This document shows positions 34,930-42,262 of a stretch of 42,358 bases of DNA, one piece after another. The first letter of the stretch is position 1; each line of letters starts with the position of its first letter. This stretch comes from an uncultured Hyphomicrobiales bacterium (lineage in GTDB: Bacteria; Pseudomonadota; Alphaproteobacteria; Rhizobiales; Xanthobacteraceae): positions 1-42,358 of the forward strand of contig CAISIV010000180.1 of the NCBI GenBank assembly GCA_903885555.1, given 5' to 3'. Both the position numbers and the translations under genes were made by a program. The notes under the pieces were generated by a model. It was not told where the DNA came from. It worked only from the letters and a program-made list of their open reading frames with translations, and ran no database searches.

Positions 34930-35349
34930 ATGAGCGACACCCCGGCAAACGGCAACTACATTGAACTGACAGCGGAAATCGTATCGGCCTACGTCAGTAA
35001 CAACACAGTCCCTGCCAGTGAAATCCCGAGCCTGATCAGCCAGGTGCACAGCGCGCTCTCGCGTGTCTCCGGCAAAACCGGCGACGTCACGGCCGAACCG
35101 CTTAAGCCCGCGATTTCAGTGAAGAAATCGATCACGCCCGAATACATTGTCTGTCTTGAGGACGGCAAAAAGTTCAAATCGCTCAAGCGGCATTTGCGCA
35201 CGCAATACAGCATGACCCCCGAGCAATACCGGGAAAAATGGGGCCTCGGCACCGATTACCCGATGGTGGCGCCCAATTACGCTGCGGCGCGTTCGCAATT
35301 GGCCAAACAAATGGGCCTCGGCCAGCAGCGCCGGCGGCGGTCGAAATAA
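34930..35349 (+). CDS. MucR/Ros family transcriptional regulator
   Basis: A 139-residue regulator of the prokaryotic zinc-finger family. [43 protein letters not shown] is the MucR/Ros core, followed by [24 protein letters not shown]. Compared with Ros, ligand positions read C75, D78, H88 and Y93, so two of four classical zinc ligands are replaced; zinc-free relatives are known. Family members regulate exopolysaccharide, motility and, with CcrM/CtrA, cell-cycle genes. The ATG at 34930 is the family start; the frame is open upstream but has no ribosome site there. It precedes the DUF6456 gene by 90 bases. Confidence 0.92.
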   Translation: MSDTPANGNYIELTAEIVSAYVSNNTVPASEIPSLISQVHSALSRVSGKTGDVTAEPLKPAISVKKSITPEYIVCLEDGKKFKSLKRHLRTQYSMTPEQYREKWGLGTDYPMVAPNYAAARSQLAKQMGLGQQRRRRSK

Positions 35350-35439
35350 TCGATGACGTTTATCGGATATAATTCCTAATGGGGATTGTTATCCTGATTT
35401 ATCCCTGCTAGGCAATTGGTCCTACGCAGGGGATTGTCG

Positions 35440-36060
35440 ATGGGCAGAACCGTCCGAAAGTCAGTTACGCAGTCTGCGGATCAGCAAAGGCCATCGGTCG
35501 ATGCATTCCGCGCTCAGCATCTGGTTCTGGCGCAGCGCCAGATCGCAACCGAACTTGGTCACGTCAGCGTCACGGTGGACGATGCCGAAAGTCCGCTCGC
35601 TTGGCTCGCGCGCCGGCGTAGCCGCGATGGCCGCCCGATGATCGAACCGCATCAGTTGCTAGCCGGTGAGCGGCTGCGGGCCGACTTCACCCGCGCCCAC
35701 TTGATGCCGCGGACCACGTCGAACTGGGAAAGTCCGATATCGTCGGATCGCCGCGGCGGCGGCGCCGGTACCTTTACCGATGTCATGATCGCCGCGCGCC
35801 AGCGCGTGCACCAAGCGCTGGATGCCGCCGGTCCCGAATTTGCCGGTCTGCTGGTCGACATCTGCTGCTTCCTCAAAGGTCTTGAGGACATCGAACGCGC
35901 CCGCGCCTGGCCGACACGTTCGGCAAAAATCGTACTGCAACTCGCCTTAGACCGGCTCGCCCGTCACTACGGCTATGCTGCGAAAGCCGCTGGGCCCGGA
36001 CACGCGGCGGTCCGCACCTGGCTTGCCGACGATGTGGAATTCAAAGTCGACGGATTGTGA
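35440..36060 (+). CDS. DUF6456 domain-containing protein
   Basis: A 206-residue soluble protein. The N-terminal 60 residues are basic and helical (QRPSVDAFRAQHLVLAQRQI). The DUF6456 core follows: SPLAWLARRRSRDGRPMIEPHQLLAGERLRADFTRAHLMPRTTSNW, and then VHQALDAAGPEFAGLLVDICCFLKGLEDIERARAWPTRSAKIVLQLALDRLARHYG, which resembles a sigma-like or helix-turn-helix DNA-binding unit. Many Hyphomicrobiales keep this gene as a putative regulator. AGGGGA precedes the ATG at 35440. It ends one base before the convergent sufE-like stop. Confidence 0.83.
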   Translation: MGRTVRKSVTQSADQQRPSVDAFRAQHLVLAQRQIATELGHVSVTVDDAESPLAWLARRRSRDGRPMIEPHQLLAGERLRADFTRAHLMPRTTSNWESPISSDRRGGGAGTFTDVMIAARQRVHQALDAAGPEFAGLLVDICCFLKGLEDIERARAWPTRSAKIVLQLALDRLARHYGYAAKAAGPGHAAVRTWLADDVEFKVDGL

Positions 36061-36061
36061 T

Positions 36062-36493
36062 TTATGCCATATCGGCGAGGGCGGCGTTTGCATCCACGCG
36101 AATTCGCTCCACCATCGAGCGCACGCCATTTGAGCGCTGGGGTGTGAGACCGTCGCGCAGGCCGATGCGGTCGAACAAAGCGATGGCGTCGGTCGCCAGG
36201 ATCTCCTGCGCGTGTTTGCCGGAATACAGCGCGATCAAGATGGCGACCAGTCCGCGCACGATATGGGCGTCGCTATCACCCTCAAACGTCAAAACGGGGC
36301 CCGCGGCGCCGTCCTTTTTTACGTGCGTGATCAGCCAGACCTGGCTGGCGCAGCCCCGGACCTTGTTGGCCTCGGTATGCTCGCTGTCCGGCAGGGCCGG
36401 CAAAGCCCGCCCGAGTTCGATGACATAGCGATAGCGATCGTCCCACTCCTCGAGCAGGGTGAAATTTTCGATGATGTCGTCGATGGCGCTCAT
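36062..36493 (-). CDS. SufE family iron-sulfur assembly protein
   Basis: A 143-residue protein with the SufE fold: IIENFTLLEEWDDRYRYVIELGRALPALPDS, then the active cysteine C48 in KVRGCASQVWL, which takes sulfane sulfur from the cysteine desulfurase SufS. FEGDSDAHIVRGLVAILIALYSGKHAQEIL and the LTPQRSNGVRSMVERI tail are standard. No other suf gene is nearby, so it is a stand-alone SufE, common in alphaproteobacteria. Confidence 0.92.
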   Translation of the reverse strand: MSAIDDIIENFTLLEEWDDRYRYVIELGRALPALPDSEHTEANKVRGCASQVWLITHVKKDGAAGPVLTFEGDSDAHIVRGLVAILIALYSGKHAQEILATDAIALFDRIGLRDGLTPQRSNGVRSMVERIRVDANAALADMA

Positions 36494-36569
36494 GCTGGCT
36501 ATATAGGCCAGCTTGCCCGGTTCGCCAAAATGTCATGGCGAGGCTTCCGGGCCGCAAATATCGAACAGA

Positions 36570-37001
36570 TTAAGCGGCGGGCCGTCCGGCGCGGGCTTCC
36601 CGGCGCGGCGGCAGCGGAACCGGGCCCTGCCAGGCCGGCGCCATGTCGCTCTGCGTGAGCGTTCCGGCGGCTGGCCCTTGGATCGGCGGCTGAACCGTCG
36701 TGAACCGCGGCGCAGATTTCTCAGCAGGCGCCGACTTCTCGTTCATTTTGGCCGATATAAATTCATACAGGGTGCGGGCGCCAGCTTCGGCCTTGTGACC
36801 GATCGCGACAGCAACCTTGCCGCCGACTTGGCAGGCGTCGGGCTGGCGATCGCAGAAGCCACGTGCATCCGACACAGCGGCGGCTGCGAGTGAAGCTGCT
36901 TGCGTCGCGTCGATCTGTGCATCCGCCGATGTGTTGCTGCCACCCGGCAGCAGTACACAAACGACGGTCAGCCAGAATGCCATCCGCAAAAGAAAGAACA
37001 T
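36570..37001 (-). CDS. DUF5330 domain-containing membrane-anchored protein
   Basis: About 143 residues. MFFLLRMAFWLTVVCVLLPG is an uncleaved membrane anchor or signal sequence. The DUF5330 segment follows: ATQAASLAAAAVSDARGFCDRQPDACQVGGKVAVAIGHKAEAGARTLYEF, containing two conserved cysteines. The last 45 residues are proline-rich. Function unknown; restricted to Hyphomicrobiales. The ATG at 37001 fits the family start; an ATG at 37013 would add four residues. Confidence 0.82.
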   Translation of the reverse strand: MFFLLRMAFWLTVVCVLLPGGSNTSADAQIDATQAASLAAAAVSDARGFCDRQPDACQVGGKVAVAIGHKAEAGARTLYEFISAKMNEKSAPAEKSAPRFTTVQPPIQGPAAGTLTQSDMAPAWQGPVPLPPRREARAGRPAA

Positions 37002-37013
37002 GACCCTACCCAT

Positions 37014-37431
37014 TATCCCCGACAGCTTCCCCGCCGTCTTGATTGAAACGTAGCAGACAGTCTTGAAGCTGTCGTTGGGGATGAACCGACGTTTTTGGGC
37101 TAAGTCGAAGCGAATACAACGCTAATTTGATTCAAATGCGACAAGATCCAGTTTGACTAAAATTTTAATGATCGACACTTGTATCGAAAGCCGCGGGCGA
37201 TCGCCGCGTTTCGTATGGTTACCGCGCCGGTAAGATCTGGCTGGAATTCACATCGCGGCAACCGAAATTTCACCATCTCCGCGAAATGGTCTCCGAGATT
37301 GTTCCAAAACAGGCCGTGCAAAGCCTCAACGCGCGCTCGCGCTGCGCTGCTTTAGCGTTCGCTTAAGCGGCCCGGCCTAGGTTCAGACTCGAAAAAAAGG
37401 GGCGCGTCACAACAAGACGCGGACAGGGCAA
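37014..37431. other. Long intergenic region ahead of the DivJ-like kinase gene
   Basis: This 418-base gap lies between divergent genes. Its middle is AT-rich (around 37110-37180) and includes a GANTC methylation-type site (GATTC near 37129). A CtrA-like box occurs at 37352-37366. No short frame, RNA gene or terminator is convincing. It most likely holds promoters for both neighbours, with a long leader for the kinase gene. Confidence 0.5.
37352..37366 (+). promoter_or_regulatory. CtrA-like box ahead of the DivJ-like kinase gene
   Basis: TTAG-CGTTCGC-TTAA differs by one base from the CtrA consensus TTAA-N7-TTAA. It is 66 bases upstream of the GTG start of the kinase, a plausible promoter position. 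Confidence 0.5.
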
Positions 37432-39249
37432 GTGAGTTTCCTCACACCAGTGTGGAACTATGTCGATGCGTTAGTGCACCCGGCGGCGCAGCAGGATGCG
37501 CTGACCGCGGCGCGCCACCGCGCCTTCATAGCGCCGCGTCTGCTCGGCAGCTTCGCCGCGCTCGCGAGCTTCCCGGTCTATATCGCGTTCCGCGGCGTGC
37601 CGAGCGCTCTCGAGATCGGTGTGTTCGCCTGGCTGGTCGTGCCGATTCTCACCGCATACTTCCTGTCACGCACGGGCCGCTATGAGAGCGCGCACGTGCT
37701 GTCGTCACTTTCGCTGACCGGATTGATCGGTGTGGTCGCCTGGTGCACCGGCGGCATCGGTTCTTTTGCCGCGATCTGGCTGGTCGTGGTGCCGCTGGAA
37801 GCCGCGCTATCGGCGTCGCGCCGCGTGGTTGCGATGGCGTCGACCTTCGCGCTTGTGGCCGCCGGCCTGCTCCTCGTTCTCAGCGCCACAGGAATGCTGC
37901 CGCCGGCGACCGAAGTGGCAAGCGAACATGGCGCGCTCGCCGCGCTGGGCATCATCTCGGCGGCGCTTTATTCCACGGGCCTGGCGCTTGGCGCAGAGTC
38001 GCTGGCCCGCACCAGCTTCTGGCTGCTCTATGCCGAGGAAGATCGCTACCGCTTGCTCGCCCGCAACATTACCGACGTCATCACGCGGCATGGCCGCAAC
38101 GGCGCGGTGCTCTTTGTATCGCCGGCAGCGGAAGCGCTGTTTGGCATCAAGGCCGGTGAATTGATGAGCCACGGCTTGTTCGACCGGGTTCACGTCGCGG
38201 ACCGTCCAGCCTATTTGACGGCGCTGGCCGACGCAGCCGCGCATGGCGAGGTTCGCTCGGTTGAATTCCGTATTCGCCGCGGCGGCGAAAACGAGGCGCA
38301 GGCCGGGCAATTCGTCTGGGTTGAAATGCGCTGCCGTCCGTTCGATGGCACAGCCGGAAGCGCCAGCATCGCCGAACGCGAAGTCGTTGCGGTGCTGCGC
38401 GACGTCAGCGAGCGCAAAACCCAGGAACGCGCCGTTGATATCGCGCGGGCCGAATCCGAGCGCGCCAACGCGGCCAAGAGCCGCTTCCTCGCCACCATGA
38501 GCCATGAGCTTCGTACGCCGCTCAATGCCATCATCGGCTTCTCGGAAATGATGACCGATGACTCCATCGTGCTCGATGAGGCGCGCAAACTTGAATACGC
38601 CAAGGTGATCAACGATTCCGGCCGTCATCTGCTGTCGGTGGTCAATGGCATTCTCGACATGTCGAAGATGGAAACCGGCAACTTCGAAATCGAGCCGGAG
38701 CCTTTCCTGCCGGCGCCGGCGATCATCAGTTGCTGCGACCTGCTGGCTCTCAAAGCGCGCGATGCCGGCGTCGAGCTCAAGACGCGCGTTGCCGATCTGC
38801 CGGAAGTCGTCGTCGACCGCCGCGCGCTCAACCAGATCCTGATCAACCTGATTTCCAACGCCATCAAATTTACGCCGCGCGATGGACGGGTCACCGTCAG
38901 CGCGGATTGCGACAGCTCGAAACTCTCGATCGTGGTGCAAGATACTGGCGTCGGCATCGGCGAAGACGATTTGCCGCGGCTTGGCGAAGCCTTCTTCCAG
39001 GCGCGCTCTTCCTATGATCGCAAGCACGACGGCTCGGGGCTTGGCCTTTCCATCGTCAAGGGTCTGGTAAAGCTGCACGGCGGCGATATCGAGTTCCACA
39101 GCCGGTTGAACGAAGGCACGCGGATCACCGTGCGCCTGCCGATCGACTGCGAAGGCAAAAGGCCCGTCGTCGACCCGATCCGGTTGGTCACACAGCGGGC
39201 GAATGAATTTGCAGCGGCCACGAAAAATCTGGTGAAAAAGAGTGCGTAA
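37432..39249 (+). CDS. Membrane PAS-domain sensor histidine kinase, DivJ-like
   Basis: A 605-residue kinase. The N-terminal ~190 residues hold about six hydrophobic helices (from RHRAFIAPRLLGSFAALASFPVY to ALAALGIISAALYSTGLALG). A PAS domain (about 205-330) follows, then HisKA with H358 in FLATMSHELRTPLNAIIGFSEMM. The HATPase domain has NLISNAIKFTP, DTGVGIGEDDLPRLGEAFFQ and GSGLGLSIVKGLVKLHGG. This layout matches DivJ/PleC kinases that phosphorylate DivK in the alphaproteobacterial cell cycle. It starts at a GTG. Its end overlaps the peptidoglycan-binding gene by eight bases. A CtrA-like box lies upstream. Confidence 0.85.
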   Translation: MSFLTPVWNYVDALVHPAAQQDALTAARHRAFIAPRLLGSFAALASFPVYIAFRGVPSALEIGVFAWLVVPILTAYFLSRTGRYESAHVLSSLSLTGLIGVVAWCTGGIGSFAAIWLVVVPLEAALSASRRVVAMASTFALVAAGLLLVLSATGMLPPATEVASEHGALAALGIISAALYSTGLALGAESLARTSFWLLYAEEDRYRLLARNITDVITRHGRNGAVLFVSPAAEALFGIKAGELMSHGLFDRVHVADRPAYLTALADAAAHGEVRSVEFRIRRGGENEAQAGQFVWVEMRCRPFDGTAGSASIAEREVVAVLRDVSERKTQERAVDIARAESERANAAKSRFLATMSHELRTPLNAIIGFSEMMTDDSIVLDEARKLEYAKVINDSGRHLLSVVNGILDMSKMETGNFEIEPEPFLPAPAIISCCDLLALKARDAGVELKTRVADLPEVVVDRRALNQILINLISNAIKFTPRDGRVTVSADCDSSKLSIVVQDTGVGIGEDDLPRLGEAFFQARSSYDRKHDGSGLGLSIVKGLVKLHGGDIEFHSRLNEGTRITVRLPIDCEGKRPVVDPIRLVTQRANEFAAATKNLVKKSA

Positions 39250-39985
39250 GCGAATCCGGAACGAAGAAATCATCGAAACGCGCGGCGCCGGCAGGCTGGC
39301 GGTCGCGATTGGGCGTCATCCGCGCGAGTTCGTCGGCTATCTGATGGCGAGCATCGCCGTCGTGTCGATCTGCAGCAATGCGCTGTTCATGCAAAAGGGA
39401 CCTCACCCGGCGCCGATCTTTGCGACCCGGCCCAAGGTGCAGGCGCCGCCGCCACAGACCACAATGGCGCCACCGCAGCCGGTCATCGCGCAGCCCGTGA
39501 TGGCGCCGGCCACGATGGCGCTGGAGTCGCCAGCGCTGACGCGTGAGCATTTCATCGTGAATATCCAGCGCGAGCTAGGCCGTCGTGGTTTCTATGATGG
39601 CGGCGTCGATGGCATCTGGGGCGCCAAGACGGACGCGGCAACTCGCGATTTCATCCAGGCTGCCGGTGTGCGGATCAATCCGGAGCCGGGCGAGCTGTTG
39701 TTGAAGGCCATCCTTTCCTCAGGCGCCAAGGTCAACAAACCCGCCGCACCGGTGCGCAACGACCCGATTGCCGAATTGATTGCACCGTCGCCAAAGATCC
39801 TGGCGATTCAGCGCGCGCTGTCCGATTTCGGCTATGGCCAGATCAAGCCGACCGGCCAATACGATCCGGAAACCCGTACGGCGATCGAGAAGTTCGAACG
39901 TGACCGGCGTCTACCGGTGACCGGGCAGCTTTCCGACCGGTTCGTACGTGAGCTCGCCGCCATGACGGGCCGTCCGCTGGAATAG
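39242..39985 (+). CDS. Membrane-anchored protein with two peptidoglycan-binding domains
   Basis: A 247-residue protein starting at a GTG inside the end of the kinase gene. One membrane helix (FVGYLMASIAVVSICSNALFM, about 34-54) is followed by a proline/glutamine-rich linker and two PG_binding_1 modules: ELGRRGFYDGGVDGIWGAKTDAATRDFIQAAG (about 110-145) and ALSDFGYGQIKPTGQYDPETRTAIEKFERDRRLPVTGQL (about 190-235). It should bind cell wall from the inner membrane. The overlap with the DivJ-like kinase gene suggests joint expression and a role in envelope growth or division. Confidence 0.87.
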   Translation: MRKRIRNEEIIETRGAGRLAVAIGRHPREFVGYLMASIAVVSICSNALFMQKGPHPAPIFATRPKVQAPPPQTTMAPPQPVIAQPVMAPATMALESPALTREHFIVNIQRELGRRGFYDGGVDGIWGAKTDAATRDFIQAAGVRINPEPGELLLKAILSSGAKVNKPAAPVRNDPIAELIAPSPKILAIQRALSDFGYGQIKPTGQYDPETRTAIEKFERDRRLPVTGQLSDRFVRELAAMTGRPLE

Positions 39986-40017
39986 CCGCGCGGCCACGGG
40001 CCGTGCTACTCAGCATC

Positions 40018-40368
40018 ATGCGATTGAAATCGGGCATCTGGGTGGCGGCTTACGTGCGCCGCTGCCACGTCGAAGGCGCGTTTGCGGCCGTGCGCCGCCG
40101 CGGCGCCGAAGAGGCCGGCGCCGTTTATATCAAGATCAGCAAACTGGACGGCACGGCGGTGCTGTTCGGTCCGGCGCCGCAGGCGGTGTTCGACGAAGCG
40201 CATCCGTCGGGCCGCATCTTCACGATCATCCTTGGCCGCGAAACGCCGGCGAGCGACGCCGACGTCGAGGCGCGGCTGGTGCGTGAAATCCGCTACGATC
40301 CCGATGTCTGGATTGTCGAAGTCGAGGATCGCGCCGGGCGGAACTTCCTGGACGACGCGGTAGTCTGA
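40018..40368 (+). CDS. DUF1491 family protein
   Basis: A 116-residue soluble protein: MRLKSGIWVAAYVRRCHVEGAFAAVRRRGAEEAGAVYIKISKLDGTAVLFGPAPQ at the start and RLVREIRYDPDVWIVEVEDRAGRNFLDD at the end, the DUF1491 pattern. Function unknown; the family is nearly confined to alphaproteobacteria and is often next to peptidoglycan-binding proteins, as here. The ATG at 40018 gives the family start, 32 bases after the preceding stop. Confidence 0.88.
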   Translation: MRLKSGIWVAAYVRRCHVEGAFAAVRRRGAEEAGAVYIKISKLDGTAVLFGPAPQAVFDEAHPSGRIFTIILGRETPASDADVEARLVREIRYDPDVWIVEVEDRAGRNFLDDAVV

Positions 40369-40474
40369 GGCGCGCCGAAACATATTTTCTCAATACCTCG
40401 CAGTGTCGCGCCCTACGTCATTTGACACAGTAATCGCAACATAATCCACGCGCCCGGTTCATTTGTCTGCGTGA

Positions 40475-40499
40475 GGAACCGAACGATCTCACTCGCGTT
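40475..40499 (+). promoter_or_regulatory. EcfG (general stress sigma) promoter for the DUF892 gene
   Basis: GGAAC-N16-CGTT is an exact match to the EcfG consensus, 36 bases before the ATG of the ferritin-like DUF892 gene. This family is a known type of general-stress target in alphaproteobacteria. Confidence 0.75.
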
Positions 40500-40534
40500 C
40501 AAGAGCCATCTGTCACACACCGAACGAGGGGCAC

Positions 40535-41035
40535 ATGGCCAAAGAACACAAAACGCTCGACGAACTATTTCACGACACGCTCAAGGATATCTATTTCGCG
40601 GAGAAGAAAATCTTGGCGACCCTCCCGAAAATGGAAAAGGCCGCGCAGTCGCCTGATCTGAAGAAGGCTTTCGCCAAGCACCACACCGAGACCGAGGGCC
40701 ATATCGAGCGCCTCGAACAGGTTTTCGCGGAGATCGACAAGAAGCCGGTCGGCAAGACCTGTGATGCGATCGTCGGCATTACTGACGAAGGCGCCGAGAT
40801 CATGAAAGAGTACAAGGGCTCGCCCGCGCTCGACGCCGGCTTGCTTGCCGCGGCTCAGGCCGTGGAACATTACGAAATGTCGCGCTACGGAACGATGCGG
40901 ACCTGGGCTGAGGAATTGGGCCTTTCCAACTCGGTCAAGCTTCTCCAGGCGACACTCGATGAAGAGAAGGCCACCGACTTGGCTCTGACGAAGATCGCTT
41001 TATCGGTCGTGAATCAGGAAGCTGAAGCGGCCTAG
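40535..41035 (+). CDS. Ferritin-like DUF892 protein (YciE/YciF family)
   Basis: A 166-residue four-helix protein: KTLDELFHDTLKDIYFAEKKILATLPKMEKAAQSPDLKKAFAKHHTETEGHIERLEQVFAEI, then DAGLLAAAQAVEHYEMSRYGTMRTWAEELG and QATLDEEKATDLALTKIA. Carboxylates and histidines (AEKK, HHTETEGH, EHYE, DEEKATD) are placed to form a ferritin-like di-iron site. Members are stress-induced; activity is not settled. An exact EcfG promoter motif precedes it and a strong terminator follows, so it is a single-gene stress unit. Confidence 0.9.
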   Translation: MAKEHKTLDELFHDTLKDIYFAEKKILATLPKMEKAAQSPDLKKAFAKHHTETEGHIERLEQVFAEIDKKPVGKTCDAIVGITDEGAEIMKEYKGSPALDAGLLAAAQAVEHYEMSRYGTMRTWAEELGLSNSVKLLQATLDEEKATDLALTKIALSVVNQEAEAA

Positions 41036-41042
41036 CAAAACC

Positions 41043-41076
41043 AGCACTCCCCGCATTTGTGGGGAGTGCTTTTTTC
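41043..41076. terminator. Rho-independent terminator, probably bidirectional
   Basis: A perfect ten-base stem (AGCACTCCCC / GGGGAGTGCT) with an eight-base loop is followed by a T run on the plus strand. It lies just after the DUF892 stop and just beyond the stop of the convergent DUF2336 gene. Confidence 0.92.
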
Positions 41077-41112
41077 TACGCAGCAAAGCGATAGACGTTA
41101 CCGCGAGCCGCT

Positions 41113-41994
41113 TTAGCGGCCGCCGCGGTTGCGTGCGGGCAGATCCTCGCGGCCGGTGAGGCTGCGGCGCGCAGTCGGCGCCGATTGCGGACGCACGCCG
41201 CGGCGCTCGTCATCATAGAGCGCGCTTTCGTAGACCGGCTTGCGGCCGGTGACCGGCCCGGTCTTTGACCAGATCGCTACCATCCGTTCGGCAATTTCAG
41301 GCTTGAGATCGTCGAACAGGCGGGCGAGATGGTGGACTTGCACGACCGACTGACCGATGTCCGGATTGAGAAACAGCAAGACCCGTTGCACGACCGCTGC
41401 CGACATGCCGAGCGCCTTGGCGGCGATGACAATTGGTTCGCCCAGGGGATCGCGGGTCACCTGTTGCGCCAGAGCGGCGCTGATGCCGAGCGCACGCTCC
41501 AGAATGCGGCCAAATTCACCGGCATTGTGCTGGAGCGCGGCGCTTTCCAGGCGGCGGATCACTTCGCTTGAGGCAAGCGCCGGTCCGCGCGCGTAGGTTT
41601 CCGAGTGCGGGACGTTGTCGAGGAGGGCGCGGCGCTGGTCGCTGCCGGCCGAGAAGAATTGCTCGATGAGGTCGCCGGTTTCCGGTTCCGTCAATGTTGC
41701 GACATCGGACCCCAACAGGGCCTCGGCGTTGCCCAGTTTGCGCAGGACCGCGACCGGCGCGGCGGGATATTTGGCCAGACTGGCCGCGACCGCGGCGCGG
41801 GTCGGCTCATCGACGGTGTCGAGAAGCCCGAGCGCGAGCTCGGCATATTGGGTTTCTTCGGCGGTGCTGTGCGATGGCTTCTGCACGTAGAGGTCGGTCA
41901 GCACCCGAAGCAGGGTCGGGCGGATATCGACACCATCGCGGCAGGCCAGATCGACCAAACCGTCAAGATGCGGGTACGCGGGTAGTTTCATCAT
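41113..41994 (-). CDS. DUF2336 domain-containing protein
   Basis: A protein of about 293 residues, wholly helical in appearance, with repeated HEAT-like helices: HLDGLVDLACRDGVDIRPTLLRVLTDLYV, DTVDEPTRAAVAASLAKYPAAPVAVLRKLGNAEAL, RRLESAALQHNAGEFGRILERALGI and VQRVLLFLNPDIGQSVVQVHHLARLFDDL. The last 40 residues are basic and probably unstructured. Function unknown; typical of alphaproteobacteria. ATGs at 41994 and 41991 are both possible starts. A CtrA-like box lies 50 bases upstream in the region shared with the plus-strand gene at 42125. Confidence 0.85.
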   Translation of the reverse strand: MMKLPAYPHLDGLVDLACRDGVDIRPTLLRVLTDLYVQKPSHSTAEETQYAELALGLLDTVDEPTRAAVAASLAKYPAAPVAVLRKLGNAEALLGSDVATLTEPETGDLIEQFFSAGSDQRRALLDNVPHSETYARGPALASSEVIRRLESAALQHNAGEFGRILERALGISAALAQQVTRDPLGEPIVIAAKALGMSAAVVQRVLLFLNPDIGQSVVQVHHLARLFDDLKPEIAERMVAIWSKTGPVTGRKPVYESALYDDERRGVRPQSAPTARRSLTGREDLPARNRGGR

Positions 41995-42043
41995 GACTTT
42001 TACGCTGTTACACAAGGCTTCAGCGCACATTAGTCCGGCCGCG

Positions 42044-42058
42044 TTAGCAGAGCGTTAA
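42044..42058. promoter_or_regulatory. CtrA-like box between divergent genes
   Basis: TTAG-CAGAGCG-TTAACC matches the CtrA consensus TTAA-N7-TTAAC with one mismatch in the first half. It lies between the DUF2336 gene (minus) and the small gene at 42125 (plus) and could control either. Confidence 0.5.
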
Positions 42059-42084
42059 CCTTGCAACCCCTTTAATTAAAGTCG

Positions 42085-42110
42085 CCGACCCCGGTTTTTT
42101 GCCGGGGCGG
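42085..42110 (+). other. GC-rich hairpin in the leader of the small gene at 42125
   Basis: CCG(A)CCCCGG and CCGGGGCGG pair around a TTTTTTG loop, with one bulged A. The T tract is in the loop, not after the stem, so it is not a normal terminator. It sits directly ahead of the AAAGGGG ribosome site and might modulate translation or merely be a stable leader. Confidence 0.4.
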
Positions 42111-42124
42111 AAAGGGGCAGTGAA

Positions 42125-42262
42125 ATGGGCGAAGTCATCCGATTTCCCGACGAGGCGGGATACGTGCGTGGCGGCCGTTATATCGATGCGCATACCGAGC
42201 CTGCGACGGTCAGAGCCGGTCCCAGAAAACTGCACAGGGCGATAAGTGGAATTTCTGCCTGA
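42125..42262 (+). CDS. Small MGEVIRFP-type protein, probably truncated by an insertion sequence
   Basis: A 45-residue frame starting at an ATG after AAAGGGG. The opening MGEVIRFPDEAGYVRGGRY is a recognisable N-terminus of small basic proteins in Bradyrhizobium-related genomes; after about residue 35 the sequence (KLHRAISGISA) no longer looks native. An IS3-type transposase gene starts 37 bases downstream, so the true C-terminus has probably been replaced by the left end of the element. Function unknown. Confidence 0.55.
   Translation: MGEVIRFPDEAGYVRGGRYIDAHTEPATVRAGPRKLHRAISGISA

Noticed and set aside
37807-39273. A 488-codon minus-strand frame
   Set aside because: Antisense to the histidine kinase; low-complexity composition without motifs.
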